Part shown: positions 1-6,089 of the stretch, piece after piece
Position numbering within the stretch: the stretch's first letter is position 1
Layout of the letters: each line of letters opens with the position of its first letter
Assembly: GCA_002292165.1 (NCBI GenBank)
Contig: DBBK01000136.1
Coordinates: 1 to 9,352 of the forward strand
Direction of reading: 5' to 3'
From: Brevundimonas sp. UBA986
GTDB lineage: Bacteria > Pseudomonadota > Alphaproteobacteria > Caulobacterales > Caulobacteraceae
DNA length: 9,352 bases
Translations under genes and position numbers: made by a program
The notes under the pieces: model-generated
The model's database searches: none
Told to the model about the DNA's origin: nothing
Seen by the model: only the letters and a program-made list of their open reading frames with translations

Positions 1-1
1 T

Positions 2-64
2 CACGGCCACCATTCCGAAGCCTTCTACGCGTGTATGGCCGGCAAGGGCTGGACCCGCAGTTAA
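2..64 (+). CDS. C-terminal end of an unidentified plus-strand gene
   Basis: Only the last 20 codons and a TAA stop are inside the window. They read HGHHSEAFYACMAGKGWTRS. An ending of the form 'xxCMxxKGW' is common at the end of small exported or lipoprotein-like hypothetical proteins of alphaproteobacteria, which is why I read this frame as coding. The stop lies 3 nt from the stop of the convergent acetyltransferase gene, a normal tail-to-tail arrangement. The family cannot be named from this fragment. Confidence 0.55.
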   Translation, partial: HGHHSEAFYACMAGKGWTRS

Positions 65-67
65 GGC

Positions 68-589
68 TTACAGCCTGCGGATCATGTAGCGGGCGTCCGG
101 GCCGTAGCTGGCCAGCTTGGCCCGGACGGCGTCGTTCTCGCGCACCTCAAAGCCCTGCTTCATCCAGAAGCCGACCGCGTCATTGACCGCAACGAGCGCG
201 ATGGCGGACCAGCGCCTCGACCGGGCCTGGTCCGCCAGTTGTTCGACGATGCCCCGGGTCGCCCCGGTCCCCCGCACGTCGGGCCGCAGGGCGAGGTCGT
301 GCAGATAGATGACGTCCGCGTCGTCGGGGAGGACCTCGATGAGGCTGTTCACCGGCGGGGCGCCGTCGATCCGCCACGGATAGCTGACGGCGTAGCCTAC
401 GGCCTCGCCATCGGCTTCAGCCAGCACGAAGCAGCCCTGCGCCGCCAGCGCCAGCCGATTGGCGAACATCGGCCGCCCCTCGAAATGGTCGGGGAAACTG
501 ACAAAGGCGATGGCGGCGACGGCGTCGAGATCGCTCTCGGCCATCGGCCGCCATGCCAGGGCCGTGGGAAGCGTGTTCAGGTCGGGCAT
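68..589 (-). CDS. GNAT family N-acetyltransferase
   Basis: A 173-residue protein of typical single-domain GNAT length, predicted to transfer the acetyl group of acetyl-CoA to an amine of unknown substrate in the cytoplasm. Strand beta-4 is visible as DVIYLHDLALRP (92-103). It is followed by the acetyl-CoA pyrophosphate loop RGTGATRG (106-113), and the C-terminal part has NDAVGFWMKQGFEVR (136-150), the usual motif B with its 'FYxxxGF' pattern. The loop deviates from the consensus R/Q-x-x-G-x-G/A in having Thr111 at the last position. The start codon lies 13 nt inside the end of the preceding DUF6265-like gene, so the two are probably translationally coupled. This is the last gene of the leftward run. 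Family is confident; substrate unknown. Confidence 0.9.
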   Translation of the reverse strand: MPDLNTLPTALAWRPMAESDLDAVAAIAFVSFPDHFEGRPMFANRLALAAQGCFVLAEADGEAVGYAVSYPWRIDGAPPVNSLIEVLPDDADVIYLHDLALRPDVRGTGATRGIVEQLADQARSRRWSAIALVAVNDAVGFWMKQGFEVRENDAVRAKLASYGPDARYMIRRL

Positions 590-1047
590 CGGGTGTTGAG
601 GTCGGCCTTGCGGTAGGACCAGCTCATCGACTGGTCGCGGTCGCCCATATGGCCCTCGATGCGGGCGTTGAGAACATCGCCGACACGTTCGTAGATAACC
701 CGCTGCGGGAAATCGTGCCCGGCGTTCTCGAACACGACCCGCGTTCCCGAGGTCTCCTTCGCGGCAAACGCGACCGGCGGGGCGCCGTTGACCCCGGCGA
801 AATAGGCGACGTTTCCACCCGCCGATGAGGCCGGAGAGATGCGGCTGGATTCGAACCCGGTCAGTTTACCGCCTTCGAGGGTCAGGGCCGTGCCCAGCAT
901 CAGGCCGCCGCGCGGATCGCTCCAGGTTTCCGACACCTCCCGCCCGTCGTCGCAGGACAGCCAGTAGCCGCTCATCCACGACAGCTGGTCGGCGGTGACG
1001 GGCGAAGATTGCAGGATCAGGGCGGCGGCGAAGGTCGAGAGCATCAT
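577..1047 (-). CDS. DUF6265-like exported protein
   Basis: A 156-residue protein with a short hydrophobic N-terminus (residues 1-19, ending SSPVTA) that looks like a signal peptide. The mature part begins QLSWMSGYW, followed by ETWSDPRGGLMLG (40-52) and a run of beta-type segments such as TRVVFENAGHDFPQRVIY (102-119). The opening 'LsWMsGyW' plus 'E-x-W-x-x-P-x-G-G-x-M-x-G' matches my memory of DUF6265 proteins, a lipocalin-like fold of unknown function. Cys32 and Cys154 could form a disulfide after export. The first ATG is chosen over the adjacent second one because GGAGA sits 5 nt before it. It starts 30 nt after the AraC-type regulator and overlaps the GNAT gene. No enzymatic role can be assigned. 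Confidence 0.78.
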   Translation of the reverse strand: MMLSTFAAALILQSSPVTADQLSWMSGYWLSCDDGREVSETWSDPRGGLMLGTALTLEGGKLTGFESSRISPASSAGGNVAYFAGVNGAPPVAFAAKETSGTRVVFENAGHDFPQRVIYERVGDVLNARIEGHMGDRDQSMSWSYRKADLNTRCPT

Positions 1048-1077
1048 GTCGGTCTCCAGCGAAGGTGCGGCGCGACC

Positions 1078-1914
1078 CTAGAGCGGCGAATGGGGCGAAG
1101 GCTTGTAGGTTTGCGACGCGATGGAGCGCGCCAGCTCCATCTGGTCCCGCGCCCATTGGGTAGCCGTGCAGCCGAGGTAGCGCTGAAAATCCCGCGCCAT
1201 CTGCGGCTGGTCGAAATAGCCGGCGGCGAGACCGGCCTCCAGCCAGGAGACCGCATCGGCTTCCGGATCGTTGAGGTGGTCGAAGACGCGGCGGAACCTC
1301 AGGATGGAGCGGAACTCGCGCGGCGAGATCCCGACCCGGTCGCGGAAACGGCGCTGCAGGGCGCGCTGCTCCGCCGGGCTGCGGGACACGGGCGGCTGTT
1401 CGGCCTGGGCGGCATCGATTTCGGCCCGGACCTCGGGGTCGAGGGACCAGCCGGCCCGCAGACGTTCGGCCTCCAGCAGGGCGACCATGACCGCGACCTG
1501 CCCCTCCGGATCACCGGCGGGCGCCGTGACCCCGGCCAGCCGCCCGGTCATGTCCAGCCGCTGATCCACGGCCAGATGTGCGGAGATCCCCAGCCAGTCG
1601 CGGGCGCCGTCGGGCTCGAACCGGACCGCGACCAGTTCGATCGGGCCGACGGGGCGCAGGGCCAGGGGGCGGGTCATCTGGCCGGCGAACAGGGCGGGCG
1701 GCTGCAGGTGGAAGGCGCCGTCGCCCCCCTCCTCCTCATAGGGACTGCCGATGTCGAGGATCAGCTCCGGGCAGCCGTCCGGCGCGATCCTCTGCACGGC
1801 GCCCGAGGGCGACGGCGAGGCATAGGTCCAGATCGTCCGTACGAAGGGACGCAGCGACGCGGGCGGCTCGTGCTCCGCATACCGTTCCTGATTGTCCTCC
1901 GCCCCCGCATCCAT
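1078..1914 (-). CDS. AraC-family transcriptional regulator
   Basis: A 278-residue DNA-binding regulator from the start MDAGAEDNQ. The N-terminal half (about 20-125, SLRPFVRTIWTY then RIAPDGCPELILDIG) resembles the DUF6597-type sensor domain found in many AraC proteins. The C-terminal part (about 182-260) is a two-helix-turn-helix AraC domain, with LQRRFRDRVGISPREFRSI (186-204) and the signature-like stretch LEAGLAAGYFDQPQMARDFQ (225-244). The frame is open 20 codons further upstream, but that extension is Pro/Arg-rich and overlaps DUF1178; the chosen ATG lies 4 nt after the DUF1178 stop. Its ligand is unknown. The two genes downstream in the same direction are plausible targets, which is inferred from position only. 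Confidence 0.88.
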   Translation of the reverse strand: MDAGAEDNQERYAEHEPPASLRPFVRTIWTYASPSPSGAVQRIAPDGCPELILDIGSPYEEEGGDGAFHLQPPALFAGQMTRPLALRPVGPIELVAVRFEPDGARDWLGISAHLAVDQRLDMTGRLAGVTAPAGDPEGQVAVMVALLEAERLRAGWSLDPEVRAEIDAAQAEQPPVSRSPAEQRALQRRFRDRVGISPREFRSILRFRRVFDHLNDPEADAVSWLEAGLAAGYFDQPQMARDFQRYLGCTATQWARDQMELARSIASQTYKPSPHSPL

Positions 1915-1918
1915 GTCG

Positions 1919-2353
1919 TCAGTTGACCTTGGCGGGGTCCGGCGGGGCGGCGGGCAAAGGCGAACACGGCACACCGTCCTCCTTCAGCTTCTTGACCTCG
2001 GCGGGCGTAGCCTCGCCATAGATTTCGCGCTTCTCGGATCGGCCCTCATGGATGTCGCGGGCCTCGCGGGCGAAACTGTCGCCGACATAGTCGAAATTCT
2101 GCTCGACATGGGCGCGCACCTCACGGGCCGCCTCCAGCATCATCGACTGCATCTTCGCGGCCATCTCAGGAGCCGACGACGACCGCTTCGTACCCGACAC
2201 CGCCGGGGCCATGATCTGTTTCGCCACACTGTGCGAACCGCAGAAGGGGCATTCGACCAGGCCGCGTTGCGCCTGGTCGTCATAGTCGGAGGACGAGCCG
2301 AACCAGGCCTCGAAGGGGTGGGCCTGATCGCAGACGAGGGCATAACGGATCAT
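1919..2353 (-). CDS. DUF1178 family protein
   Basis: A 144-residue protein from MIRYALVCDQAHPFEAWF. The start matches the DUF1178 (COG5319) pattern: a first Cys at position 8, His12, then a CPFC knuckle at Cys35/Cys38, suggesting a small zinc-ribbon-like site, followed by 'KQIMAPAV' (45-52), which is characteristic of the family. The rest is helical and charged, and the C-terminus ends DGVPCSPLP plus a proline-rich tail. The frame continues upstream, but the true start is set by family similarity and by a one-base overlap (TGATG) with the stop of the amidase gene. There is no Shine-Dalgarno sequence, so translation is probably coupled to the amidase. Function is unknown; the family usually sits beside grxC and a nitrilase-like gene in alphaproteobacteria. 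Confidence 0.9.
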   Translation of the reverse strand: MIRYALVCDQAHPFEAWFGSSSDYDDQAQRGLVECPFCGSHSVAKQIMAPAVSGTKRSSSAPEMAAKMQSMMLEAAREVRAHVEQNFDYVGDSFAREARDIHEGRSEKREIYGEATPAEVKKLKEDGVPCSPLPAAPPDPAKVN

Positions 2354-3192
2354 CAGAGCGGACCCGCGAATTCGCGGTCGTGCTTCAGGGCCGGGACCGA
2401 GGTGCGGGCCTTTTCGACGGCGGACAGATCGAGCGTCGCACGCAGGACGGCGGGTTCGTCGTGATCCAGCTTGGCCACCACCTCGCCCCACGGCCCGACG
2501 ACGATGGACCGGCCCCAGGTCTTGCGGCCGTCCTCGTGCAGGCCGCCTTGGGCGGGGGCCAGGACGAAGGCGCCGGTCTCGATGGCCCGGGCGCGCAGCA
2601 GGGTCTCCCAATGGGCCTCGCCGGTCGGGACGGTGAAGGCGGCGGGCACGGAGATCATCGCCGCCCCGGCCTTGGCCAGCTGGCGATACAGATGCGGGAA
2701 GCGCACGTCGTAGCAGACGCTCATCCCCAGCCGACCCCAGGGGGTGTCGGCGACCGTCGCCCCGTCGCCTGGCCGGATGGTCGCGCTCTCGCGATAGGTC
2801 TCGCCATTGGCCAGGTCGACATCGAAGACGTGCAGCTTGTCGTAGCGGCCGACCACCCCGCCATTGGCGTCGATCAGCAGGGACCGGTTGGCCGCGCGGT
2901 CGTCGCCCGTCACGCCCGACTTGACCACCGCCGAGCCGATCAGGATCCAGACGCCCAGCTCGGCCGCCAGACGGCGCAGGCCCAGGATGACGCCGTCCTG
3001 ATCCTCATCGGTGACCCACTGACCCTTCCGGTCGCGTCGTTGCTCGACGAGGTTCGAGACCTCAGGCGTCAGGACGAATTTCGCCCCCGCCGCGACGGCC
3101 TCGCGGATCAGGGGTTCGATATGGGCCAGCCCGGCCTCGGGCGTCGCCGGGGTCCGCGTCTGGATCAGGGCGATCTCGAGCCCGGCGCTCAT
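2353..3192 (-). CDS. Nit1-like carbon-nitrogen hydrolase, likely deaminated-glutathione amidase
   Basis: A 279-residue cytosolic nitrilase-superfamily enzyme. The Glu-Lys-Cys catalytic triad is visible as Glu44 (LTPEVS), Lys119 (YDKLHVFD) and Cys160 (MSVCYDVRFPHLYR). The second half, with HWETLLRARAIETGAFV and 'GRSIVVGPWGEVVA', closely follows the pattern I recall for human NIT1 and E. coli YbeM, which hydrolyse the amide of deaminated glutathione, a side product of transaminases. The start MSAGLEIALIQ is chosen over an ATG 11 codons upstream, which lies inside grxC; the chosen start is 4 nt after the grxC stop. Sitting directly behind a glutaredoxin gene fits a glutathione-repair role. An omega-amidase (Nit2) activity is the main alternative. 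Confidence 0.9.
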   Translation of the reverse strand: MSAGLEIALIQTRTPATPEAGLAHIEPLIREAVAAGAKFVLTPEVSNLVEQRRDRKGQWVTDEDQDGVILGLRRLAAELGVWILIGSAVVKSGVTGDDRAANRSLLIDANGGVVGRYDKLHVFDVDLANGETYRESATIRPGDGATVADTPWGRLGMSVCYDVRFPHLYRQLAKAGAAMISVPAAFTVPTGEAHWETLLRARAIETGAFVLAPAQGGLHEDGRKTWGRSIVVGPWGEVVAKLDHDEPAVLRATLDLSAVEKARTSVPALKHDREFAGPL

Positions 3193-3196
3193 CTGA

Positions 3197-3454
3197 TCAG
3201 GCGGCCAGCAGCGGGTCGAGGCCACCCTTGCGTTCCAGGGCCTGGATGTCGTCGCAGCCGCCGATGTGCTGGCCGTTGATGAAGATCTGCGGGAAGGTGG
3301 CGCGGCCGCCCGACTTCTCGACCATCTCGGCCTTCTTCTCGGGATCGTTGGAGGCGACGATCTCGGTGAACTCGGCGCCCTTCTTGTTCAGCAGGGCGAG
3401 GGCCGACGAGCAATAGGGGCAACCGGGCTTGGTGTAGATGACGATCTCGGCCAT
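3197..3454 (-). CDS. grxC: glutaredoxin 3 (dithiol)
   Basis: An 85-residue glutaredoxin, the usual bacterial Grx3 length. It uses glutathione to reduce protein disulfides and mixed disulfides in the cytoplasm. The active site CPYC is at Cys12-Cys15 after IVIYTKPG. The cis-proline segment ATFPQIFINGQHIGG (52-66) and the following CDD (67-69) form the glutathione-binding edge. A GGAG sequence 8 nt before the ATG supports this start. It lies 68 nt after the comF stop and 4 nt before the Nit1-like amidase, so it could be co-transcribed with comF or start its own transcript. I see no clear promoter in the 68-nt gap. Confidence 0.97.
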   Translation of the reverse strand: MAEIVIYTKPGCPYCSSALALLNKKGAEFTEIVASNDPEKKAEMVEKSGGRATFPQIFINGQHIGGCDDIQALERKGGLDPLLAA

Positions 3455-3522
3455 GCGGCGAACTCCGACAAAATGGTGGTCTGACCTGACGGGAAATCGC
3501 GTCGGGTCGAATTGGGATGCTC

Positions 3523-4359
3523 CTATGTAGGAAGAATTCTCGCGGTGCGCACCCGTGCAATGACGGCCAGATCAACGGCTCGCGCCCCGGCGGCCAGAAG
3601 GGTCTTCGCACAGGCCTCGCCGGTCGCACCCGTGGTCAGGACGTCGTCGATCAGCAGGATGCGCCGTCCCTTGATCCGCCGGGCGCCCGCCTCGGTGACG
3701 GCGAAGGCGGATTTGACGTTCAGCCGCCGCCCGCGTGCGCTCTTGCCGCCCTGCGTCGCCGTCCGCTCCGTCCGGACCAGGGCGTCGGGCAGGTAGTCGA
3801 GGCCGGCGGTGCGGGCCAGCGGCCTAGCGATCTCGGCGGCCTGGTTGAAGCGCCGCGACAGCAGCCGCATCCGGTGCAGGGGGACCGGGACCACGGCGTC
3901 CGCCCCGGCGACCAGATCGGAGGCGGCGCGGCTGATCCAGCGGGCGAACAGGGCCGAAAACTGCTGCTGGTCGCCGTGCTTGTACTTCAGGATCAGCCCG
4001 CGCGAGGCCTCGTCATAGACACAGGCCGCCCGGGCGCGGGCGAAGGCGTAGGGCTGGGCCAGACAGGCGGCGCAGCGCTCTGAAGCGAATTCGCCGCCGT
4101 CGAACTCGAAGGCCGCGCCGCAGCCGTCGCAGACCGGCGCTTCCAGAAAGATGACCCGGCTCCAGGCGTCGGGGCTGAGCCCCGCGGCCGCCGTCGCCTC
4201 GCGGCTGTCATGGGCCAGGGGCGGCAAGATCAGGTCGGCCAGCCCGCGCCCGATATCGGAAAGGCGGGGCAAGACGGGACGCGGAAACCGGAGTAGGGGG
4301 CGTGGCGCGATCGCCGCCGCTTCCCATCCGTCCTCCGAATCCCCATCCTGACTGCTCAT
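3523..4359 (-). CDS. ComF family protein (phosphoribosyltransferase fold)
   Basis: A 278-residue ComF-type protein. The C-terminal type I phosphoribosyltransferase domain carries the PRPP loop ILLIDDVLTTGAT (234-246), preceded by VVPVPLHRMRLLSRRFNQA (156-174) and ATQGGKSARGRRLNV (201-215), all typical of ComF/GntX. A zinc knuckle is present as CDGC (77-80) and CAAC (96-99). The cysteine pairs that normally lie further N-terminal, around 'LPPxCxxC...CxxCW', are absent: the matching stretch reads LPPLAHDSREA (45-55) then GLSPDAW (60-66). ComF supports DNA uptake in competent bacteria; in others the role is unclear. GGAGG lies 8 nt before the ATG, which decides this start. The frame is open well upstream, but that part is antisense to the methyltransferase gene. 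Confidence 0.92.
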   Translation of the reverse strand: MSSQDGDSEDGWEAAAIAPRPLLRFPRPVLPRLSDIGRGLADLILPPLAHDSREATAAAGLSPDAWSRVIFLEAPVCDGCGAAFEFDGGEFASERCAACLAQPYAFARARAACVYDEASRGLILKYKHGDQQQFSALFARWISRAASDLVAGADAVVPVPLHRMRLLSRRFNQAAEIARPLARTAGLDYLPDALVRTERTATQGGKSARGRRLNVKSAFAVTEAGARRIKGRRILLIDDVLTTGATGEACAKTLLAAGARAVDLAVIARVRTARILPT

Positions 4360-4360
4360 G
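4357..4360. other. Overlapping divergent start codons
   Basis: The four bases CATG contain the ATG of comF on the minus strand (4359-4357) and the ATG of the methyltransferase on the plus strand (4358-4360). There is therefore no intergenic space, and each gene's promoter must lie in the other's coding region. The comF start is supported by a GGAGG sequence 8 nt away. The methyltransferase start is supported because the conserved 'PPRIFD' begins only 10 codons later and no other ATG is near; it has no visible Shine-Dalgarno sequence. Confidence 0.75.
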
Positions 4361-5239
4361 ACGTCCCCCTCCGCCCCTTCCGGCCCTCCCCGGATCTTCG
4401 ACGCCGCCCGCCGGGCCGCCCGGCTGAGGCGATCGGCGCCGCGTTTTCGCGAGGCCGACTTCCTGCACGTCAGGGCTGCGGATGGCGCCATAGACAGCCT
4501 TGAGGCGATCCTGCGCGACTTTCCCGTCGCCGTCGACCTCTCCGCGCGCGCCGAGGCCTTCGGGGACCTGCTGGCCAACAGTCCGGCGGCGCAGCGGGTC
4601 GGGCCGGTCCGCGTCCTGAACGCCGGAGCCGCCGCGCCCGGCGCCGAGGCTCTGGGTCTGGAGGACCAGTCCGCCGATCTGGTCGTCTCCCTGATGACCC
4701 TGCACTGGGCCAACGACCTGCCCGGCGCGCTGAGCCAGATCCGCCGCGCCCTGAAGCCCGACGGTCTGTTTCTGGGGACCCTTCTGGGCGCCGCCACCCT
4801 GAAGGAGCTGCGCACGGTCCTGACGGAGGCTGAACTGGCCGAGCGCGGCGGGGCCCAGGCCCGCGTCTCGCCCTTCGCCGACGGCTATGACGGCGCGGCC
4901 CTGTTGCAGCGGGCGGGCTTTACCCTGCCGGTCTCCGACGTCGATCGGGTCACGGTCCGCTATCCCGACCTCTTCGCCCTGATCCGCGACCTCAGGGCCA
5001 TGGGCGAGACCAATCAGTTGGCCGGGACGATCCGCCCCCTGACCCGCGGCATCCTGATGCGCGCCGCCGCCCTTTATGCGGAAAAGTACGGCGAGCCCGA
5101 TGGGCGCATCCCCGCCACCTTCGAGATCGTCAACCTTGCCGGCTGGGCCCCGCATGAAAGCCAGCAGAAACCCCTGCCGCGCGGCTCGGCCAAGGCGCGG
5201 TTGGCGGATGTGCTCGGAGTGACCGAGCACAAGGACTGA
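4358..5239 (+). CDS. NDUFAF5-like methyltransferase-fold protein
   Basis: A 293-residue class I methyltransferase-fold protein of the BioC/NDUFAF5 group. Human NDUFAF5 is a mitochondrial complex I assembly factor that hydroxylates an arginine of NDUFS7, and alphaproteobacterial relatives share its long C-terminal half. Here that half is clear: LHWANDLPGALSQIRRALKP (115-134), GGAQARVSPFADGYDGAALL (164-183), LRAMGETNQLAG (212-223) and GWAPHESQQKPLPRGSAK (262-279). The SAM-binding glycine loop, expected near 'VLDLGxRxGxxG', reads VAVDLSARAEAFGDLL (57-72), so its glycines are largely gone, and the following strand region is short. The gene diverges from comF with overlapping start codons and converges on the pilin gene. 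The assignment to complex I assembly is inferred from the family. Confidence 0.85.
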   Translation: MTSPSAPSGPPRIFDAARRAARLRRSAPRFREADFLHVRAADGAIDSLEAILRDFPVAVDLSARAEAFGDLLANSPAAQRVGPVRVLNAGAAAPGAEALGLEDQSADLVVSLMTLHWANDLPGALSQIRRALKPDGLFLGTLLGAATLKELRTVLTEAELAERGGAQARVSPFADGYDGAALLQRAGFTLPVSDVDRVTVRYPDLFALIRDLRAMGETNQLAGTIRPLTRGILMRAAALYAEKYGEPDGRIPATFEIVNLAGWAPHESQQKPLPRGSAKARLADVLGVTEHKD

Positions 5240-5256
5240 ACCGGGGACTGACGGCC

Positions 5257-5451
5257 TCAGCCGCCGGTCATGCCGCCCGAGATGGCGATAAAGGCGGTGT
5301 TGAATATGGCGCTGGCCTTGTTGCCGAACGCGGTCACGGCGCTGACGATGACCACAAAGATCAGGGAGATGATCAGGCCGTATTCGATGGCGGTGGCGCC
5401 GGATTCGTCGCTCTGGAACCGGCGCAGGAAACGGGCGCTCGACTTGCGCAT
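5257..5451 (-). CDS. Flp/Fap-type (type IVb) pilin
   Basis: A 64-residue prepilin of the Flp family, the subunit of Tad-type adhesive pili. The basic leader MRKSSARFLRRFQSDESG (1-18) precedes the cleavage site, which would fall between Gly18 and Ala19. The mature N-terminus ATAIEYGLI carries the required Glu at +5 (Glu23), followed by a single hydrophobic helix to about residue 40. It would be processed by a TadV-like prepilin peptidase and assembled at the inner membrane. No other Tad/Cpa gene is visible on either side, so this is an orphan copy in this window. It lies downstream of the mutT-like gene on the same strand, with its own strong Shine-Dalgarno sequence. Confidence 0.95.
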   Translation of the reverse strand: MRKSSARFLRRFQSDESGATAIEYGLIISLIFVVIVSAVTAFGNKASAIFNTAFIAISGGMTGG

Positions 5452-5456
5452 CGGGT

Positions 5457-5462
5457 CCTCCT
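5457..5462 (-). promoter_or_regulatory. Strong ribosome binding site of the Flp pilin gene
   Basis: The minus strand reads AGGAGG followed by 5 nt and the ATG of the pilin gene. This is a full match to the anti-Shine-Dalgarno core and stronger than any other ribosome binding site in the window, in line with high expression of a structural subunit. Confidence 0.8.
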
Positions 5463-5468
5463 GCCTCT

Positions 5469-5484
5469 GACGCCTTCCGGCGTC
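5469..5484 (-). terminator. Perfect 6-bp hairpin between mutT-like gene and pilin gene
   Basis: The minus-strand RNA reads GACGCC-GGAA-GGCGUC, a perfect stem of six pairs closed by a GNRA tetraloop. It starts 3 nt after the stop of the Nudix gene and ends 6 nt before the pilin Shine-Dalgarno sequence. There is no U-tract, so it may be a weak terminator, an RNA processing or stabilising element, or a structure that separates expression of the two genes. Confidence 0.45.
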
Positions 5485-5487
5485 GCT

Positions 5488-5913
5488 TCAGAGTAGGTCG
5501 CGCAGCCAGGCGACCAGCGGAGCGTCGGCGGGCGGCATGGGATAGTCCGGCAGCTTGTCCGGCTTCACCCAGGCCAGGGCGGCGTGTTCGTGGGCCACGA
5601 CCACGCCGGACCAGCGTCGGCACAGGTAAAGTGGCATCAGAAGGTGAAAGCTTTCGTAAGCGTGGCTCGCGAAAACGAAGGGGGCGAGGCAGCTCTCGGT
5701 CACCTCGATGCCCAGCTCCTCGCGCAGCTCGCGGATCAGGGCGGCCTCCGGGCGCTCGCCGGGCTCGACCTTGCCGCCGGGGAATTCCCACAGGCCCGCC
5801 AGAGCCTTGCCCTCGGGCCGTTTGGCGATCAGCACCCGGCCGTCGACATCGATCAGGGCGACGGCGACAACAAGCACGGTGGGGAGGACGGCGGGCGGGA
5901 CGGATTCGGTCAT
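5488..5913 (-). CDS. mutT: MutT-type Nudix hydrolase
   Basis: A 141-residue (deoxy)nucleoside triphosphate pyrophosphohydrolase of the MutT/CTP-pyrophosphohydrolase type, expected to clear oxidised nucleotides such as 8-oxo-dGTP. The Nudix box GX5EX7REUXEEXGU is complete: Gly47 to Ile69, with Glu53, Arg61-Glu62 and Glu65-Glu66. Before it stand VLIAKRPEGKALAGLWEFPG (27-46), including the 'R-P-x-G-K-x-x-x-G-L-W-E-F-P-G-G' pattern of MutT. The C-terminus shows the usual 'L-x-W-V-x-P-x-x-L' (AALAWVKPDKL). Single-domain length is normal. Its ATG faces the DUF350 gene across a 176-nt gap. GAGG lies about 7 nt upstream of the start. The exact substrate among MutT-like paralogues is not certain. Confidence 0.92.
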   Translation of the reverse strand: MTESVPPAVLPTVLVVAVALIDVDGRVLIAKRPEGKALAGLWEFPGGKVEPGERPEAALIRELREELGIEVTESCLAPFVFASHAYESFHLLMPLYLCRRWSGVVVAHEHAALAWVKPDKLPDYPMPPADAPLVAWLRDLL

Positions 5914-6089
5914 ATGAGGCCTCTACACTGGTCTGATTTCCGCGTCGTGGTCGCGCGACTGCAATCTTTCGTCACACAGTGTGGCGCGGCGGCGCTTGCG
6001 GATTGGGGCGAGATTCGGGCAAGGGCTGATGCACCGGGGCCCCGGCCGGGCCGTTCGCATCCGCGCATTCGACCAGATTTCTCCAGGGC
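5914..6089. promoter_or_regulatory. Divergent intergenic region with a palindrome
   Basis: This 176-nt region separates the leftward mutT-like gene from the rightward DUF350 gene and must hold promoters for both. It contains the odd-centred palindrome CACAC-A-GTGTG at 5973-5983 and a short perfect palindrome GAGGCCTC at 5916-5923 next to the mutT start. I found no confident -35/-10 pair and no small gene. Confidence 0.45.

Noticed and set aside
1009..1926. Long plus-strand open frame antisense to the AraC-type gene
   Set aside because: It is a high-GC shadow frame. The minus-strand product has a clear AraC domain and tight spacing with its neighbours, while this translation is Gly/Arg/Pro-rich without family features.
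1915..1974. Upstream start for the AraC-type protein adding 20 residues
   Set aside because: The extension overlaps the DUF1178 coding end and is Pro/Arg-rich; the downstream ATG gives normal operon spacing.
2380..3279. Long plus-strand open frame antisense to the amidase
   Set aside because: The minus-strand protein has a full nitrilase triad; this frame is a composition-driven shadow.
3484..3491. CTGACGGG-like block upstream of grxC similar to the phased repeats
   Set aside because: It is a single occurrence without 10-bp repetition; expected by chance in GC-rich DNA.
4208..5791. Very long minus-strand open frame across the methyltransferase, pilin and Nudix genes
   Set aside because: It crosses three genes with strong family evidence in other frames, and its translation is low-complexity Arg/Gly-rich.
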